DNA from: Snodgrassella alvi
Lineage (GTDB): Bacteria > Pseudomonadota > Gammaproteobacteria > Burkholderiales > Neisseriaceae
DNA length: 64,000 bases
Direction: 5' to 3'
Assembly (NCBI RefSeq): GCF_040741455.2
Contig: NZ_CP160328.2
Coordinates: 1,364,001-1,428,000 of the forward strand
The position numbers and the translations under genes were made by a program. This document shows, piece after piece, positions 40,977-50,865 of this stretch. The notes under the pieces were generated by a model, which did no database searches, had not been told where the DNA came from, and was given only the letters and a program-made list of their open reading frames with translations. Each line of letters opens with the position of its first letter. The stretch's first letter is position 1.

Positions 40977-41506
40977 ATATTTCTCCAGTACTTTTCCTGT
41001 AAATTGCTATCTTTTGGCGCATTGACACTGGCACAATATTATCAGATTGACGCTAAACATTTCTTTATTGACTAGATTTTTGTGTGAGAGGGTTTATCTG
41101 AATCTGTAGTCGGTGATTTCTGTGCTCAATATTATTATCACTGCTAAGCTGACTGGTTTTTGTACTGATGCGTATTTATCACCGTAACATTGTGGATTAA
41201 ATCGAATGAATTGAGGCAAGAATCTTTGATTGTGCTAAACATTTTATTCGATAGAGTGAATAAATCAGAATGTGAAATGAATCATGCTATTCGTTTTGCT
41301 TTAATTACTTTTTTCAGGTATATGGAGAAATGTTACACAACTATTTTTTGTTGTCTGACTCTCCTACCCCACAGAAAAACACTTTTTTGATTATCTCTTT
41401 CTTTGGTTTAATTAATTCAACTGAGCTTATGTGCTGTAAGCTCAGTTGTGTACTATGAAAATAAAGTAATCAGCTTTATAGACGATGGATGCACTGGTCT
41501 AAAACA
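40977..41506. other. Intergenic region upstream of the GFA gene and downstream of prfH
   Basis: About 530 bp with only a 66-codon plus-strand frame (41190-41390) that has no ribosome site or recognisable sequence. A 12-bp perfect inverted repeat at 41418-41447 is the only structure I see. Confidence 0.55.
41418..41447 (-). terminator. Probable terminator hairpin after prfH
   Basis: A perfect 12-bp stem CAACTGAGCTTA / TAAGCTCAGTTG with a 6-base loop, 60 bp past the prfH stop. The downstream minus-strand sequence is AATTAATTAAACC, AT-rich but without a T-run, so efficiency is uncertain. Confidence 0.55.
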
Positions 41507-42115
41507 TTATAAAGGTTTGAAATCCTGTCCGATAAATATTCGTGTGGGATTTCCGCGCGCTATTTGATGATGGTGCTGATGACGCTCTGCTTTGTGTTTG
41601 GCGTATAACTGTTGTTTCTGTTGCGCCAGTTTGTGTTGTAGCAGTAGAACAGCCAGTTTTTTATTGGTATGTTGGCTACGTGCAGTCTGGATTTTTACGC
41701 TGATACCGCTGGCTAGGTGGGTGGCTCGGACAGCCGATTCTGTTTTGTTAATATGCTGACCTCCCGCACCGGAGGCACGCATGGTGTCAAAGATAATTTC
41801 ATCAGATTGATGCTGAGTAATTGTCTCGTAACACGCGGCTCCGATAAACCAGTTTTTACGTTTGTGTTTTGGGCGGTAGGGGCTGGGACAAATCCATTGA
41901 ATGGTTCCCACCCACTGTTTAGCTAAGGATCTTTCTAGCTCACCATTAAGAGCAAGCAGTACTGAGTGAAGTCCATGCTTTGACTGTTCTTGCTCCAATA
42001 TGTCTATTTCAACCTGAATCTCTATGGCTTCGTGTTGCAGGCGTGCCAGTGCTTTTGCTACGGCCAGACAGCATTCAGCCGGTCCGTAAGCCGCTGATAA
42101 TTGTAAAAGCAGCAT
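41507..42115 (-). CDS. prfH: Peptide chain release factor homologue PrfH
   Basis: A 202-residue class-I release-factor-like protein. The catalytic GGQ is in [19 protein letters not shown]. The regions for stop codon reading and the N-terminal domain of RF1/RF2 are missing or replaced, as in PrfH. Homologues paired with RtcB2 have been reported to release peptides from ribosomes cut in the decoding centre so that the ligase can repair them. The start ATG overlaps the rtcB stop by one base, indicating translational coupling. Confidence 0.93.
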   Translation of the reverse strand: MLLLQLSAAYGPAECCLAVAKALARLQHEAIEIQVEIDILEQEQSKHGLHSVLLALNGELERSLAKQWVGTIQWICPSPYRPKHKRKNWFIGAACYETITQHQSDEIIFDTMRASGAGGQHINKTESAVRATHLASGISVKIQTARSQHTNKKLAVLLLQHKLAQQKQQLYAKHKAERHQHHHQIARGNPTRIFIGQDFKPL

Positions 42116-43251
42116 TATTTTTTCTCCGTTTTTACTTTATAGGTGATAACTGGCTTGAAACGAGCTATTGGCCGGATTAATTCAGCCTGCACCATGGCAG
42201 TAATGACGCTGTCGATTGATTTATAGGCCTGCGGTGCTTCTTCATAGATAAGTTCACGGTCAGCACAAATCACACGGCTGCCATGGACAGTACGGCTTAG
42301 CTGTTCGGCGGTATAACGTCGGGATAGTCTGCCTTTGCAGGCTGAACGCTGCCATTTGCGTCCTGCACCATGTGCGAGGGAGTAAAGGGCGATTGGGGTA
42401 TCCAATGGTTGAACCAGATAGCTGTAATCGCCGCGCGAACCCGGTATCACGACTAGCCCTTGGGTAGCAGGTGCTGCACCTTTACGGTGCAGCCAGCCGC
42501 TTTCGCCATGGATGCAGGCCGCTTCGATAAAGTTGTGGCTGATGTCTGCTAGTTTTTGCCCTCGTGCACGCAGATTTGTCAGTATGCGGCGGGCAATCAG
42601 TTCCCGATTTTGCCGTGCATAGGCCAGTGCCTGATTGTGCTGTGTAAGATAGGATTTACCGGCTTCACTGTCTGCGATTAAGCCCTGATGACCATACTGA
42701 CGGATGTGTTTGTCCAGAATCGCACCACCGAGTCCGCGGGAACCACTGTGTACCATTAGTTGCAGGTGCTGCTTATTTAAACCGATTTGTTTGGCGATTT
42801 CCGCTACATAAATGGTATCCAACATTTGTAATTCGGCAAAATGATTGCCTCCGCCTATGGTGCCGGATGCAAAGTTATGCTGTTGTAGCGGCTGTATATC
42901 TGGCCAGAGGCTGATACATTCTGATGCACTCAGTGGCTGGTCTAGATTGCCCAGTTGTTTGATTAGTTTGGCCTGATTCATGGCATGGGTTTTAAGTGAT
43001 GTTTGCCATAATGACATGCCGCAGCCAATATCGCCGCCAATCAGTGCTGGATAAATAAGTTGTGTAGTAAAAAAAGCAGCGCCAACGGGATAGCCGCGGC
43101 CGGGATGAATATCCGGCATAGCGGCTGCATAGCTGATGTCAGGCAGTGCTGCTGTTGTGTGTAGTTGCCGGACGGCTTCGCCCTCTAACCACAGTTCGGT
43201 GGTGACAATGAGGGTGATGCCGGCAGACGGCTGCTGAATAGAATTGCCCAT
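42115..43251 (-). CDS. rtcB: RtcB-family RNA ligase (RtcB2-type, paired with prfH)
   Basis: RNA 3'-phosphate/5'-OH ligase, GTP- and Mn2+-dependent. It carries the metal-binding [30 protein letters not shown] with the Mn-binding Cys, [19 protein letters not shown], and the guanylylated His in the [10 protein letters not shown] stretch. I start at the ATG 43249-43251; a TTG five codons upstream also fits. At 378 residues it is the shorter bacterial RtcB2 form. It is the first gene of the prfH pair. No RtcA or RtcR gene is adjacent. Confidence 0.94.
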   Translation of the reverse strand: MGNSIQQPSAGITLIVTTELWLEGEAVRQLHTTAALPDISYAAAMPDIHPGRGYPVGAAFFTTQLIYPALIGGDIGCGMSLWQTSLKTHAMNQAKLIKQLGNLDQPLSASECISLWPDIQPLQQHNFASGTIGGGNHFAELQMLDTIYVAEIAKQIGLNKQHLQLMVHSGSRGLGGAILDKHIRQYGHQGLIADSEAGKSYLTQHNQALAYARQNRELIARRILTNLRARGQKLADISHNFIEAACIHGESGWLHRKGAAPATQGLVVIPGSRGDYSYLVQPLDTPIALYSLAHGAGRKWQRSACKGRLSRRYTAEQLSRTVHGSRVICADRELIYEEAPQAYKSIDSVITAMVQAELIRPIARFKPVITYKVKTEKK

Positions 43252-43556
43252 TCTGATCCATTCCAATTTATTTTATTTAAATAATAAGCAGGCGTTGTCA
43301 TCCTTGTTTATTAGAAATGAACAGGAATAACGTGCTGTAAAGAAATTGGCAGGCCGAAGCCAAGGATCAGGAGGTGATTAGCCCTGGGTTGACCTGCAAG
43401 GGATAGGTAGTACAAACATAATGATTCCTTTCCGTTGCAATATGGATAATTTGATGTGTGCGGTACTTTAAATCAGCTTCTACTGGCCGTCAAATATTCA
43501 GTTGTTTTTTTCTGGTCGGCTGGTGCGTTGTGGCTGTTTCGGCACGCTTGTTGGCC
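43252..43556 (-). other. Leader region of the rtcB-prfH operon
   Basis: About 305 bp between the acetyltransferase gene and rtcB. On the transcribed strand it contains ATCACCTCCT (43369-43378 in plus coordinates), identical to the anti-Shine-Dalgarno tail of 16S rRNA. A 5-bp hairpin TTGGC/GCCAA follows it (43346-43362). A 13-codon mini-ORF (MFVLPIP...) precedes it. No gene is supported. Confidence 0.5.
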
Positions 43557-44012
43557 TTAGTTTAAGTTTAAAAAATAATAAACAAATTGTTCATCAATCT
43601 GATAGCCAGCCTGTTCATAAAGGGCTCTTGCCTTGTGGTTGTCGTTGGCGGTACACAATGAAATACCACTGTAGCCATTATCACGTGCAAATTGTGTGAC
43701 GTATTGCATCAGTTGTGTGGCAATCCCTTTTTGTCTGTGGTTTTCAGGGACATATAGGTCATTGAGTATGATTGTGGGCGATACGGATAATGAAGAAAAG
43801 GAGAAATATAGCTGTACAAACCCGCAAGCTTGTTGTTGATCATAGGCAATAAAGATGGCGGAATCCTGCTTTTCCAGTCTTTCTTGAATAAAATTTCTGC
43901 TTGCTGTCTGTTTGTCCGTCAAGCCATAGAACTGTCGATAGCTGGCAAAAAGCATGATGGTATCATCAAGCTGTTCTGATGTTGCTCGGATGATTGTAAT
44001 TTGATTTAACAT
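43557..44012 (-). CDS. GNAT-family N-acetyltransferase
   Basis: A 151-residue protein with the complete GNAT core. It has IIRATSEQLDDTIMLFASY, the central strand ILNDLYVPENHRQKGIATQL containing the acetyl-CoA loop (HRQKGIA), and SLCTANDNHKARALYEQAGY typical of the C-terminal part. The substrate cannot be predicted. It lies 15 bp downstream of the end of the macro-domain pseudogene on the same strand, so the two were probably once one operon. Confidence 0.92.
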   Translation of the reverse strand: MLNQITIIRATSEQLDDTIMLFASYRQFYGLTDKQTASRNFIQERLEKQDSAIFIAYDQQQACGFVQLYFSFSSLSVSPTIILNDLYVPENHRQKGIATQLMQYVTQFARDNGYSGISLCTANDNHKARALYEQAGYQIDEQFVYYFLNLN

Positions 44013-44027
44013 TAGATAATTTTTCTA

Positions 44028-44505
44028 CTAATGTGATTTAGGGGACACATATTTTACAATAATTACCCGTGCGTTAGTTTCAATTGGTAATCATGTTTCC
44101 TGCATAAATTGCAGTGCCTGCTCTGGACTAAAGCCACCTGAACCGGCGCCAATCAGAGGAAAGGCGACTGAAGTATAATTGCGGGTATTGACTATGTGCA
44201 TGGCAGAAATAACTGAAGTACGAATTGAATAGGCGCTGGCACGCCAGAACATGTTGATACCGGCTACGTGGATAATGGCTTGATAAGGCAATTTACCGGC
44301 ACTGGTTACCACTGCGGAACCTTATTTAAGTGCACCTGTTCGGCCAAGTTCGCGAAAAGGGGCATAGCCGGCTTTTTTCTTGATGGCATCGGATACCCCA
44401 CTGCGGCAACAGTAACCACCACGGAATAATATTGCGATTCCATGTGTTGACGATGACCTCGACCGGTTGTTCAAGTAAATTTCCCAGAATAATTTCAAGC
44501 TGCAT
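44028..44505 (-). pseudogene. Macro-domain protein, degraded
   Basis: Reading the minus strand from the ATG at 44503-44505, the sequence MQLEIILGNLLEQPVEVIVN and NRNIIPWWLLLPQ matches a macro-domain family of ADP-ribose binding/hydrolysing proteins. A one-base shift at about 44400 then moves to a frame encoding GVSDAIKKKAGYAPFRELGR. That frame meets TAA at 44322-44324, resumes with GSAVVTSAGKLPYQAIIHVA through FPLIGAGSGGFSPEQALQFM, is stopped by TGA at 44091-44093, and continues in the same frame with IETNARVIIVKYV to TAG at 44028. Three lesions in one gene make a functional product very unlikely. Confidence 0.88.
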
Positions 44506-44681
44506 GATGAGTTTCCCCTTTAAATGCTGTAAATTTTGCAGCGCAATTTTATGCTGGCTGTACCGCTTTACGGTCAGTCATGTTTCTTTATCAGCAATTG
44601 GCATATTTTACCTGTCAGTTTGACAGGCTTATGTTTAGAATAGCTCTTTATTGTAATAAATGTGAAATAAGGAAGACGAGT

Positions 44682-45302
44682 ATGGCTCAGTTTTTTGCTA
44701 TTCATCCTGACAATCCGCAGGAACGTTTGATTGCACAGGCAGCGGATATTGTACGCCATGGTGGTGTGGTTGTTTATCCAACTGATTCCTGTTATGCGTT
44801 GGGCTGTCAGCTAGGTAATAAGGAGGCAATGGAACGGATTCTGCGTATCCGTGGTATTGACCAGAAACACCATCTGACGTTGATGTGTCATGATCTGAGT
44901 CAGCTTAGTATTTACGCCAAAGTGGATAACAGTCAGTTCCGGCTGCTGAAATCTTCTACTCCGGGTAGTTATACTTTTATTTTGCAAGCCACTAAAGAGG
45001 TACCGGCGCGCACGCTGCATCCGAAACGTAAAACTATTGGGTTGCGGGTACCGGACAACCGGATTGCTTTGGCGCTATTGCAGAATCTGGGGGAGCCGAT
45101 GCTGTCGTGCACACTGATGCTGCCCCATGAAAATGAACCCTTAACTGACCCTTATGAGATTCGTGACCAGCTGGAACATGAGGTTGATCTGGTGATTGAT
45201 GGCGGTTGGTGTGGTACAGAGCCGACTACGGTAATTGATATGACCGATGGAATTGATCTGGTACGAGCCGGTAAGGGGAATGTTGCTGTATTTGGTTTGT
45301 AA
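44682..45302 (+). CDS. YciO/YrdC-family protein (Sua5-like fold)
   Basis: A 206-residue protein with the YrdC fold: IVRHGGVVVYPTDSCYALGC, LRIRGIDQKHHLTLMC, PGSYTFILQATKEVP, and KTIGLRVPDN. This pattern follows the YciO subgroup more than TsaC; YciO homologues have uncertain roles, though weak threonylcarbamoyl-adenylate synthase activity is known in the superfamily. I start at the ATG 44682 (MAQFF) because AAGGAAG precedes it; a longer frame starts at 44580. The upstream gene is the degraded macro-domain ORF on the other strand. Confidence 0.9.
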   Translation: MAQFFAIHPDNPQERLIAQAADIVRHGGVVVYPTDSCYALGCQLGNKEAMERILRIRGIDQKHHLTLMCHDLSQLSIYAKVDNSQFRLLKSSTPGSYTFILQATKEVPARTLHPKRKTIGLRVPDNRIALALLQNLGEPMLSCTLMLPHENEPLTDPYEIRDQLEHEVDLVIDGGWCGTEPTTVIDMTDGIDLVRAGKGNVAVFGL

Positions 45303-45367
45303 TGGACAAGCTGGTACTATGTTTTACCCACAGTGGTTGTTTATTTTAGCATCTGAAGGATTTTACC

Positions 45368-46018
45368 TTGCAAAACTTTGATTGGGCTTATTTTGTTCTG
45401 GCAATTCTGCCTATTTTACTGGCCATTACGCTCTCTGAAGCAGCATGTGGATATATGGCACGTTTTTGTGGTGACCGTACAGCAGAAACAATGGGTAGGC
45501 TAAGCCTGAATCCGGCTAAATACATTGATATTATTGGCACCATTATTATTCCAATATTCACGATGATTGTTTTACAGGGCTATTTGATGGTTGGCTGGGC
45601 TAAGCCAGTGCCGATTGATCCACGCAATTTTAGAAACAGACGTAAAGGTGAACGTTTGGTAGCCATTGCCAGCCCGCTTGCTAATCTTCTGATGTGCCTA
45701 TGCTGGGCAGTTGTGATGATTATTAGTCAGTGGGTACCTGAATATTTCCAAAAACCGATGGCGCTAATGGGGTTAATGGGTATTCGGTTTAATGCGGTAT
45801 TTTGCTTTTTCAGCCTGCTACCGATTCCCCCTCAACCGGGTGCTCAGTTTATTGATAGTTTTCTCTCACCCCGCGCTTCGATGCAGTATCGAAAGCTGGC
45901 TCCATATGGAACGTGGATAATTTTATTTTTGATTATCAGTGGTTTGCTGATGTTTATTTTGCAGCCATTTATTAACTTTGTTACTTCACTAATGCTGTTT
46001 ATTGTTAGTCTGTTCTAA
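45368..46018 (+). CDS. Site-2 protease homologue with a degraded active site
   Basis: A 216-residue polytopic membrane protein matching the M50 (site-2 protease) family: GDRTAETMGRLSLNPAKYID, GWAKPVPIDPRNFRN, and LVAIASPLANLL. The zinc motif HExxH is replaced by SEAAC (Ser23, Glu24, Cys27), and the second-site aspartate in LPIPPLDGG is replaced, reading LPIPPQPGAQ (Pro157). The His in LNPxxHID is also Tyr52. The frame is uninterrupted, so it is probably expressed. Translation appears to begin at TTG 45368-45370, with GAAGGA about 10 bp upstream. It follows the YciO gene by 65 bp on the same strand. Confidence 0.85.
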   Translation: MQNFDWAYFVLAILPILLAITLSEAACGYMARFCGDRTAETMGRLSLNPAKYIDIIGTIIIPIFTMIVLQGYLMVGWAKPVPIDPRNFRNRRKGERLVAIASPLANLLMCLCWAVVMIISQWVPEYFQKPMALMGLMGIRFNAVFCFFSLLPIPPQPGAQFIDSFLSPRASMQYRKLAPYGTWIILFLIISGLLMFILQPFINFVTSLMLFIVSLF

Positions 46019-46052
46019 GCAAATTGTTTATATACTGGTAATCATACTAGCT

Positions 46053-46084
46053 ATTAGGCCATAGAATCTTTTCTATGGCCTAAT
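46053..46084. terminator. Long hairpin between the site-2 protease homologue and prmC
   Basis: A perfect 14-bp stem ATTAGGCCATAGAA / TTCTATGGCCTAAT with a TCTT loop, followed on the plus strand by GGTTTTAT. It is placed midway between two converging genes and is likely to end both transcripts. Confidence 0.8.
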
Positions 46085-46106
46085 GGTTTTATATGTGAAT
46101 AGTTGA

Positions 46107-46952
46107 TTATGGCGCATCGCTCTTTATCTGTCCCAATGTCACTCTGTCCAGACCGGCCAAATCGGCAAGCGTCTGGATTTTTCTGAATTTATACTGCAAT
46201 AATATATTTCGCACTGCCTCCCCTTGATCATATCCGTGCTCGAATAGCAACCATCCATCCGCCCGCAGAAAATCTGGGGCGCCGGCAATAATGGTTTCGA
46301 AAGCACTCAGACCATTGTGATTATCTGTAAGTGCTTGCTGTGGTTCAAAACGTAAATCACCCTGCTGCAAATGCGGGTCTTGGGCGTCGATATAGGGAGG
46401 ATTGGAGACAATGACATCCACGCTGTGGGGCGCTGGCTGCGGCTGTGCCTGATACCATGAACCCTGCCCGAACCGCACTTGCGCTTGCAGCGCGCTGGCA
46501 TTGGCTTGTGCGACTGCCAGTGCTTCCTCACTGATGTCTGCCGCCCATATTTGTGCATCAGGTCGTTCGCAGGCTATAGTTACGGCGATGGCACCACTGC
46601 CGGTACCTAAATCCCAAAGGGTGCCCTGTGCCGGCAAATGCGCCAGTACTGCATCGACAAGATGTTCTGTTTCTGGACGAGGAATCAGCACTGCTTCTGA
46701 AACCTGAAAACGCCGGCCATAGAATTCGCGCCAACCGAGTAGATAGGCCAGTGGTTCGCCTGCTAGCCTTCGCCGACACAGTTGATTCAAACTTGCCAAC
46801 TCGCTGTTGCTAAGGAGCTGTGTGCCATGGGCTATTATGTGGCTATGGCTTATTGTCAGTACGTGCTGGAGCAGCATGCGTGCTTCCAACCGCGGCAGAC
46901 CGGAGTTGTTTAACCAACTTTCTAGGGTAACTGGGATATTGGTTTTGGTCAT
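46107..46952 (-). CDS. prmC: peptide chain release factor N5-glutamine methyltransferase
   Basis: Methylates the GGQ glutamine of RF1 and RF2. The 281-residue protein has the N-terminal helical domain and the SAM-binding domain with DLGTGSGAIAVTIACERPDA. The catalytic motif VSNPPYID is present. It is 17 bp downstream of mgtE, an unusual neighbour; in many genomes it follows prfA. Confidence 0.96.
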   Translation of the reverse strand: MTKTNIPVTLESWLNNSGLPRLEARMLLQHVLTISHSHIIAHGTQLLSNSELASLNQLCRRRLAGEPLAYLLGWREFYGRRFQVSEAVLIPRPETEHLVDAVLAHLPAQGTLWDLGTGSGAIAVTIACERPDAQIWAADISEEALAVAQANASALQAQVRFGQGSWYQAQPQPAPHSVDVIVSNPPYIDAQDPHLQQGDLRFEPQQALTDNHNGLSAFETIIAGAPDFLRADGWLLFEHGYDQGEAVRNILLQYKFRKIQTLADLAGLDRVTLGQIKSDAP

Positions 46953-46969
46953 ATTCTGTTACAGCCGAT

Positions 46970-48403
46970 TTACAACAAGAATAAGGTGGCCAGCCCCAAG
47001 AAGATAAAAAACCCGCCGGAATCGGTAACTGCGGTAATCAGCACGCTGCTACCAAGCGCAGGATCGCGGCCGGATTTCTGCATACACACTGGAATTAGTA
47101 CTCCAACGGTGGCTGCCAGTAACAAATTCAGCGTCATTGCTGCTACCATCACCAGTCCTATACCAACGCTGTGATAGAGAAAATAGGACACGAGCCCCAT
47201 TACTGAACCCCATATCAGGCCGTTTACCAGTGCGACGCCCTCTTCTTTACGCAGCAGTCGCCACGCCTGACTGTTGCTTATCTGGCCGGAAGTCATGGCA
47301 CGCACAATCATGGTGATGGTCTGGTTGCCGGAATTGCCGCCTATGCCGGCTACTATCGGCATGAGGGTAGCCAGTGCAACGATTTTTTCAATTGAATTTT
47401 CAAACATGCCAATCACACGGCTGGCGATGAAAGCGGTACATAGGTTAACTGCTAGCCATATCCAGCGGTTTCTGACGGAATCGATAACGGGGGCAAACAG
47501 GTCTTCTTCTTCGCGCAAACCGGCCATGTTCAGCATGTCATTTTCGGATTCTTCGCGAATAACGTCTACCATTTCATCTACGGTGATGCGGCCGATAAGT
47601 TTAAGGTTGTTGTCTACCACAGGTGCGGTAACCAAATCGTAACGTTCAAACGCAGCAGCGGCTTCTTCGGCGTCGTCTTCTGGACGAAAAGTCACCACAT
47701 CATCGGCCATAACGCTGGAAACGAGTAAATCAGGGTCGGCAACCAGCAGACTACGTATGGGCAGGACGCCTTGTAGGACATCATAGTTATCGACTACGAA
47801 GATTTTGTCGGTATGGTCGGGCAGGCGTTCAAAGCGCCGAAGATAGCGTAGTACCACTTCACAGGTCACATCCGCGCGGATGCTGACCAGCTCAAAATCC
47901 ATGAGGGCGCCGACTTGATTGTCTTCGAACGACATGGCTGAGGTAATTTGTGCCCGCTCTTCTTCATCGCGACTGCTTAAGGCTTCGTAAACAACTTCTT
48001 TAGGTAAATCGGGTGCCAGTTCGGCCAGCTCGTCGGCGTCCAGATTGCCAACCGCGGCCAACAGCTCCTGCTGCGCCATGTTTTCAATCAGAGTTTCGCG
48101 TACTGGATCCGATACTTCGAGCAATACTTCGCCGTCTTCTGTCGGGGTAGCCAACCGCCATACCAGCATACGTTCTTGTAATGGCAGAGATTCGAGTAAG
48201 GTAGCCATGTCCGCCGGATGAAGCTCATGCAGGGCGTCTATTAGCTCGTTCAGGGCCTGTTTTTGTTCCGGAGTCTGTAAATAGGACTGGGTGGGAGAAT
48301 GAATATGCTCAGCAACCGGTAACAGGGTCGCTACAAGCGCACAGATGTGGTCGGTATCCAGATGCAGGCGCTCCAGCTCGCTGATGTTGCTATGGCTTTC
48401 CAT
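46970..48403 (-). CDS. mgtE: magnesium transporter MgtE
   Basis: Magnesium channel of 477 residues. An N-terminal helical MgtE domain (LHELHPADMATLLESLPLQE) is followed by two CBS domains (VLPIRSLLVADPDLLVSSVM and KLIGRITVDEMVDVIREE). The membrane domain has five helices, including GIGGNSGNQTITMIVRAMTSG, the pore signature. The product ends near LFIFLGLATLFLL-like residues. A hairpin lies about 105 bp upstream of the start. Confidence 0.96.
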   Translation of the reverse strand: MESHSNISELERLHLDTDHICALVATLLPVAEHIHSPTQSYLQTPEQKQALNELIDALHELHPADMATLLESLPLQERMLVWRLATPTEDGEVLLEVSDPVRETLIENMAQQELLAAVGNLDADELAELAPDLPKEVVYEALSSRDEEERAQITSAMSFEDNQVGALMDFELVSIRADVTCEVVLRYLRRFERLPDHTDKIFVVDNYDVLQGVLPIRSLLVADPDLLVSSVMADDVVTFRPEDDAEEAAAAFERYDLVTAPVVDNNLKLIGRITVDEMVDVIREESENDMLNMAGLREEEDLFAPVIDSVRNRWIWLAVNLCTAFIASRVIGMFENSIEKIVALATLMPIVAGIGGNSGNQTITMIVRAMTSGQISNSQAWRLLRKEEGVALVNGLIWGSVMGLVSYFLYHSVGIGLVMVAAMTLNLLLAATVGVLIPVCMQKSGRDPALGSSVLITAVTDSGGFFIFLGLATLFLL

Positions 48404-49666
<1,263 letters not shown>

Positions 49667-49676
49667 GGTTGGTGGG

Positions 49677-50714
<1,038 letters not shown>

Positions 50715-50760
50715 TTACTCTGTGTGTATGTGCGGATTAAGTATTGTGATGTTTATAGGC

Positions 50761-50779
50761 TTATGAATAACATTCATAA
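50761..50779. promoter_or_regulatory. Palindrome upstream of the aldo/keto reductase gene
   Basis: TTATGAAT-AAC-ATTCATAA is a perfect 8-bp dyad with a 3-base spacer, about 95 bp upstream of the reductase start. It has the form of a dimeric regulator operator; which regulator would bind it is unknown. Confidence 0.4.
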
Positions 50780-50814
50780 ATATGTGCAGAATATGGCAAC
50801 CAGTTTCGCGGCTG

Positions 50815-50849
50815 AAAAAAAACCACCGTCCGATATTGCCGGCCGGTGG
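50815..50849 (-). terminator. Terminator of dld
   Basis: On the minus strand CCACCG pairs with CGGTGG across a 15-base loop that itself can form CCG/CGG pairing, and the stem is followed by eight T. It begins 17 bp past the dld stop codon. Confidence 0.9.
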
Positions 50850-50865
50850 CTGAGAGGGGAAAAGT

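Noticed and set aside
41190-41390. 66-codon plus-strand frame between the GFA gene and prfH
   Set aside because: No ribosome site, no recognisable domain, and it ends in non-coding AT-rich sequence.
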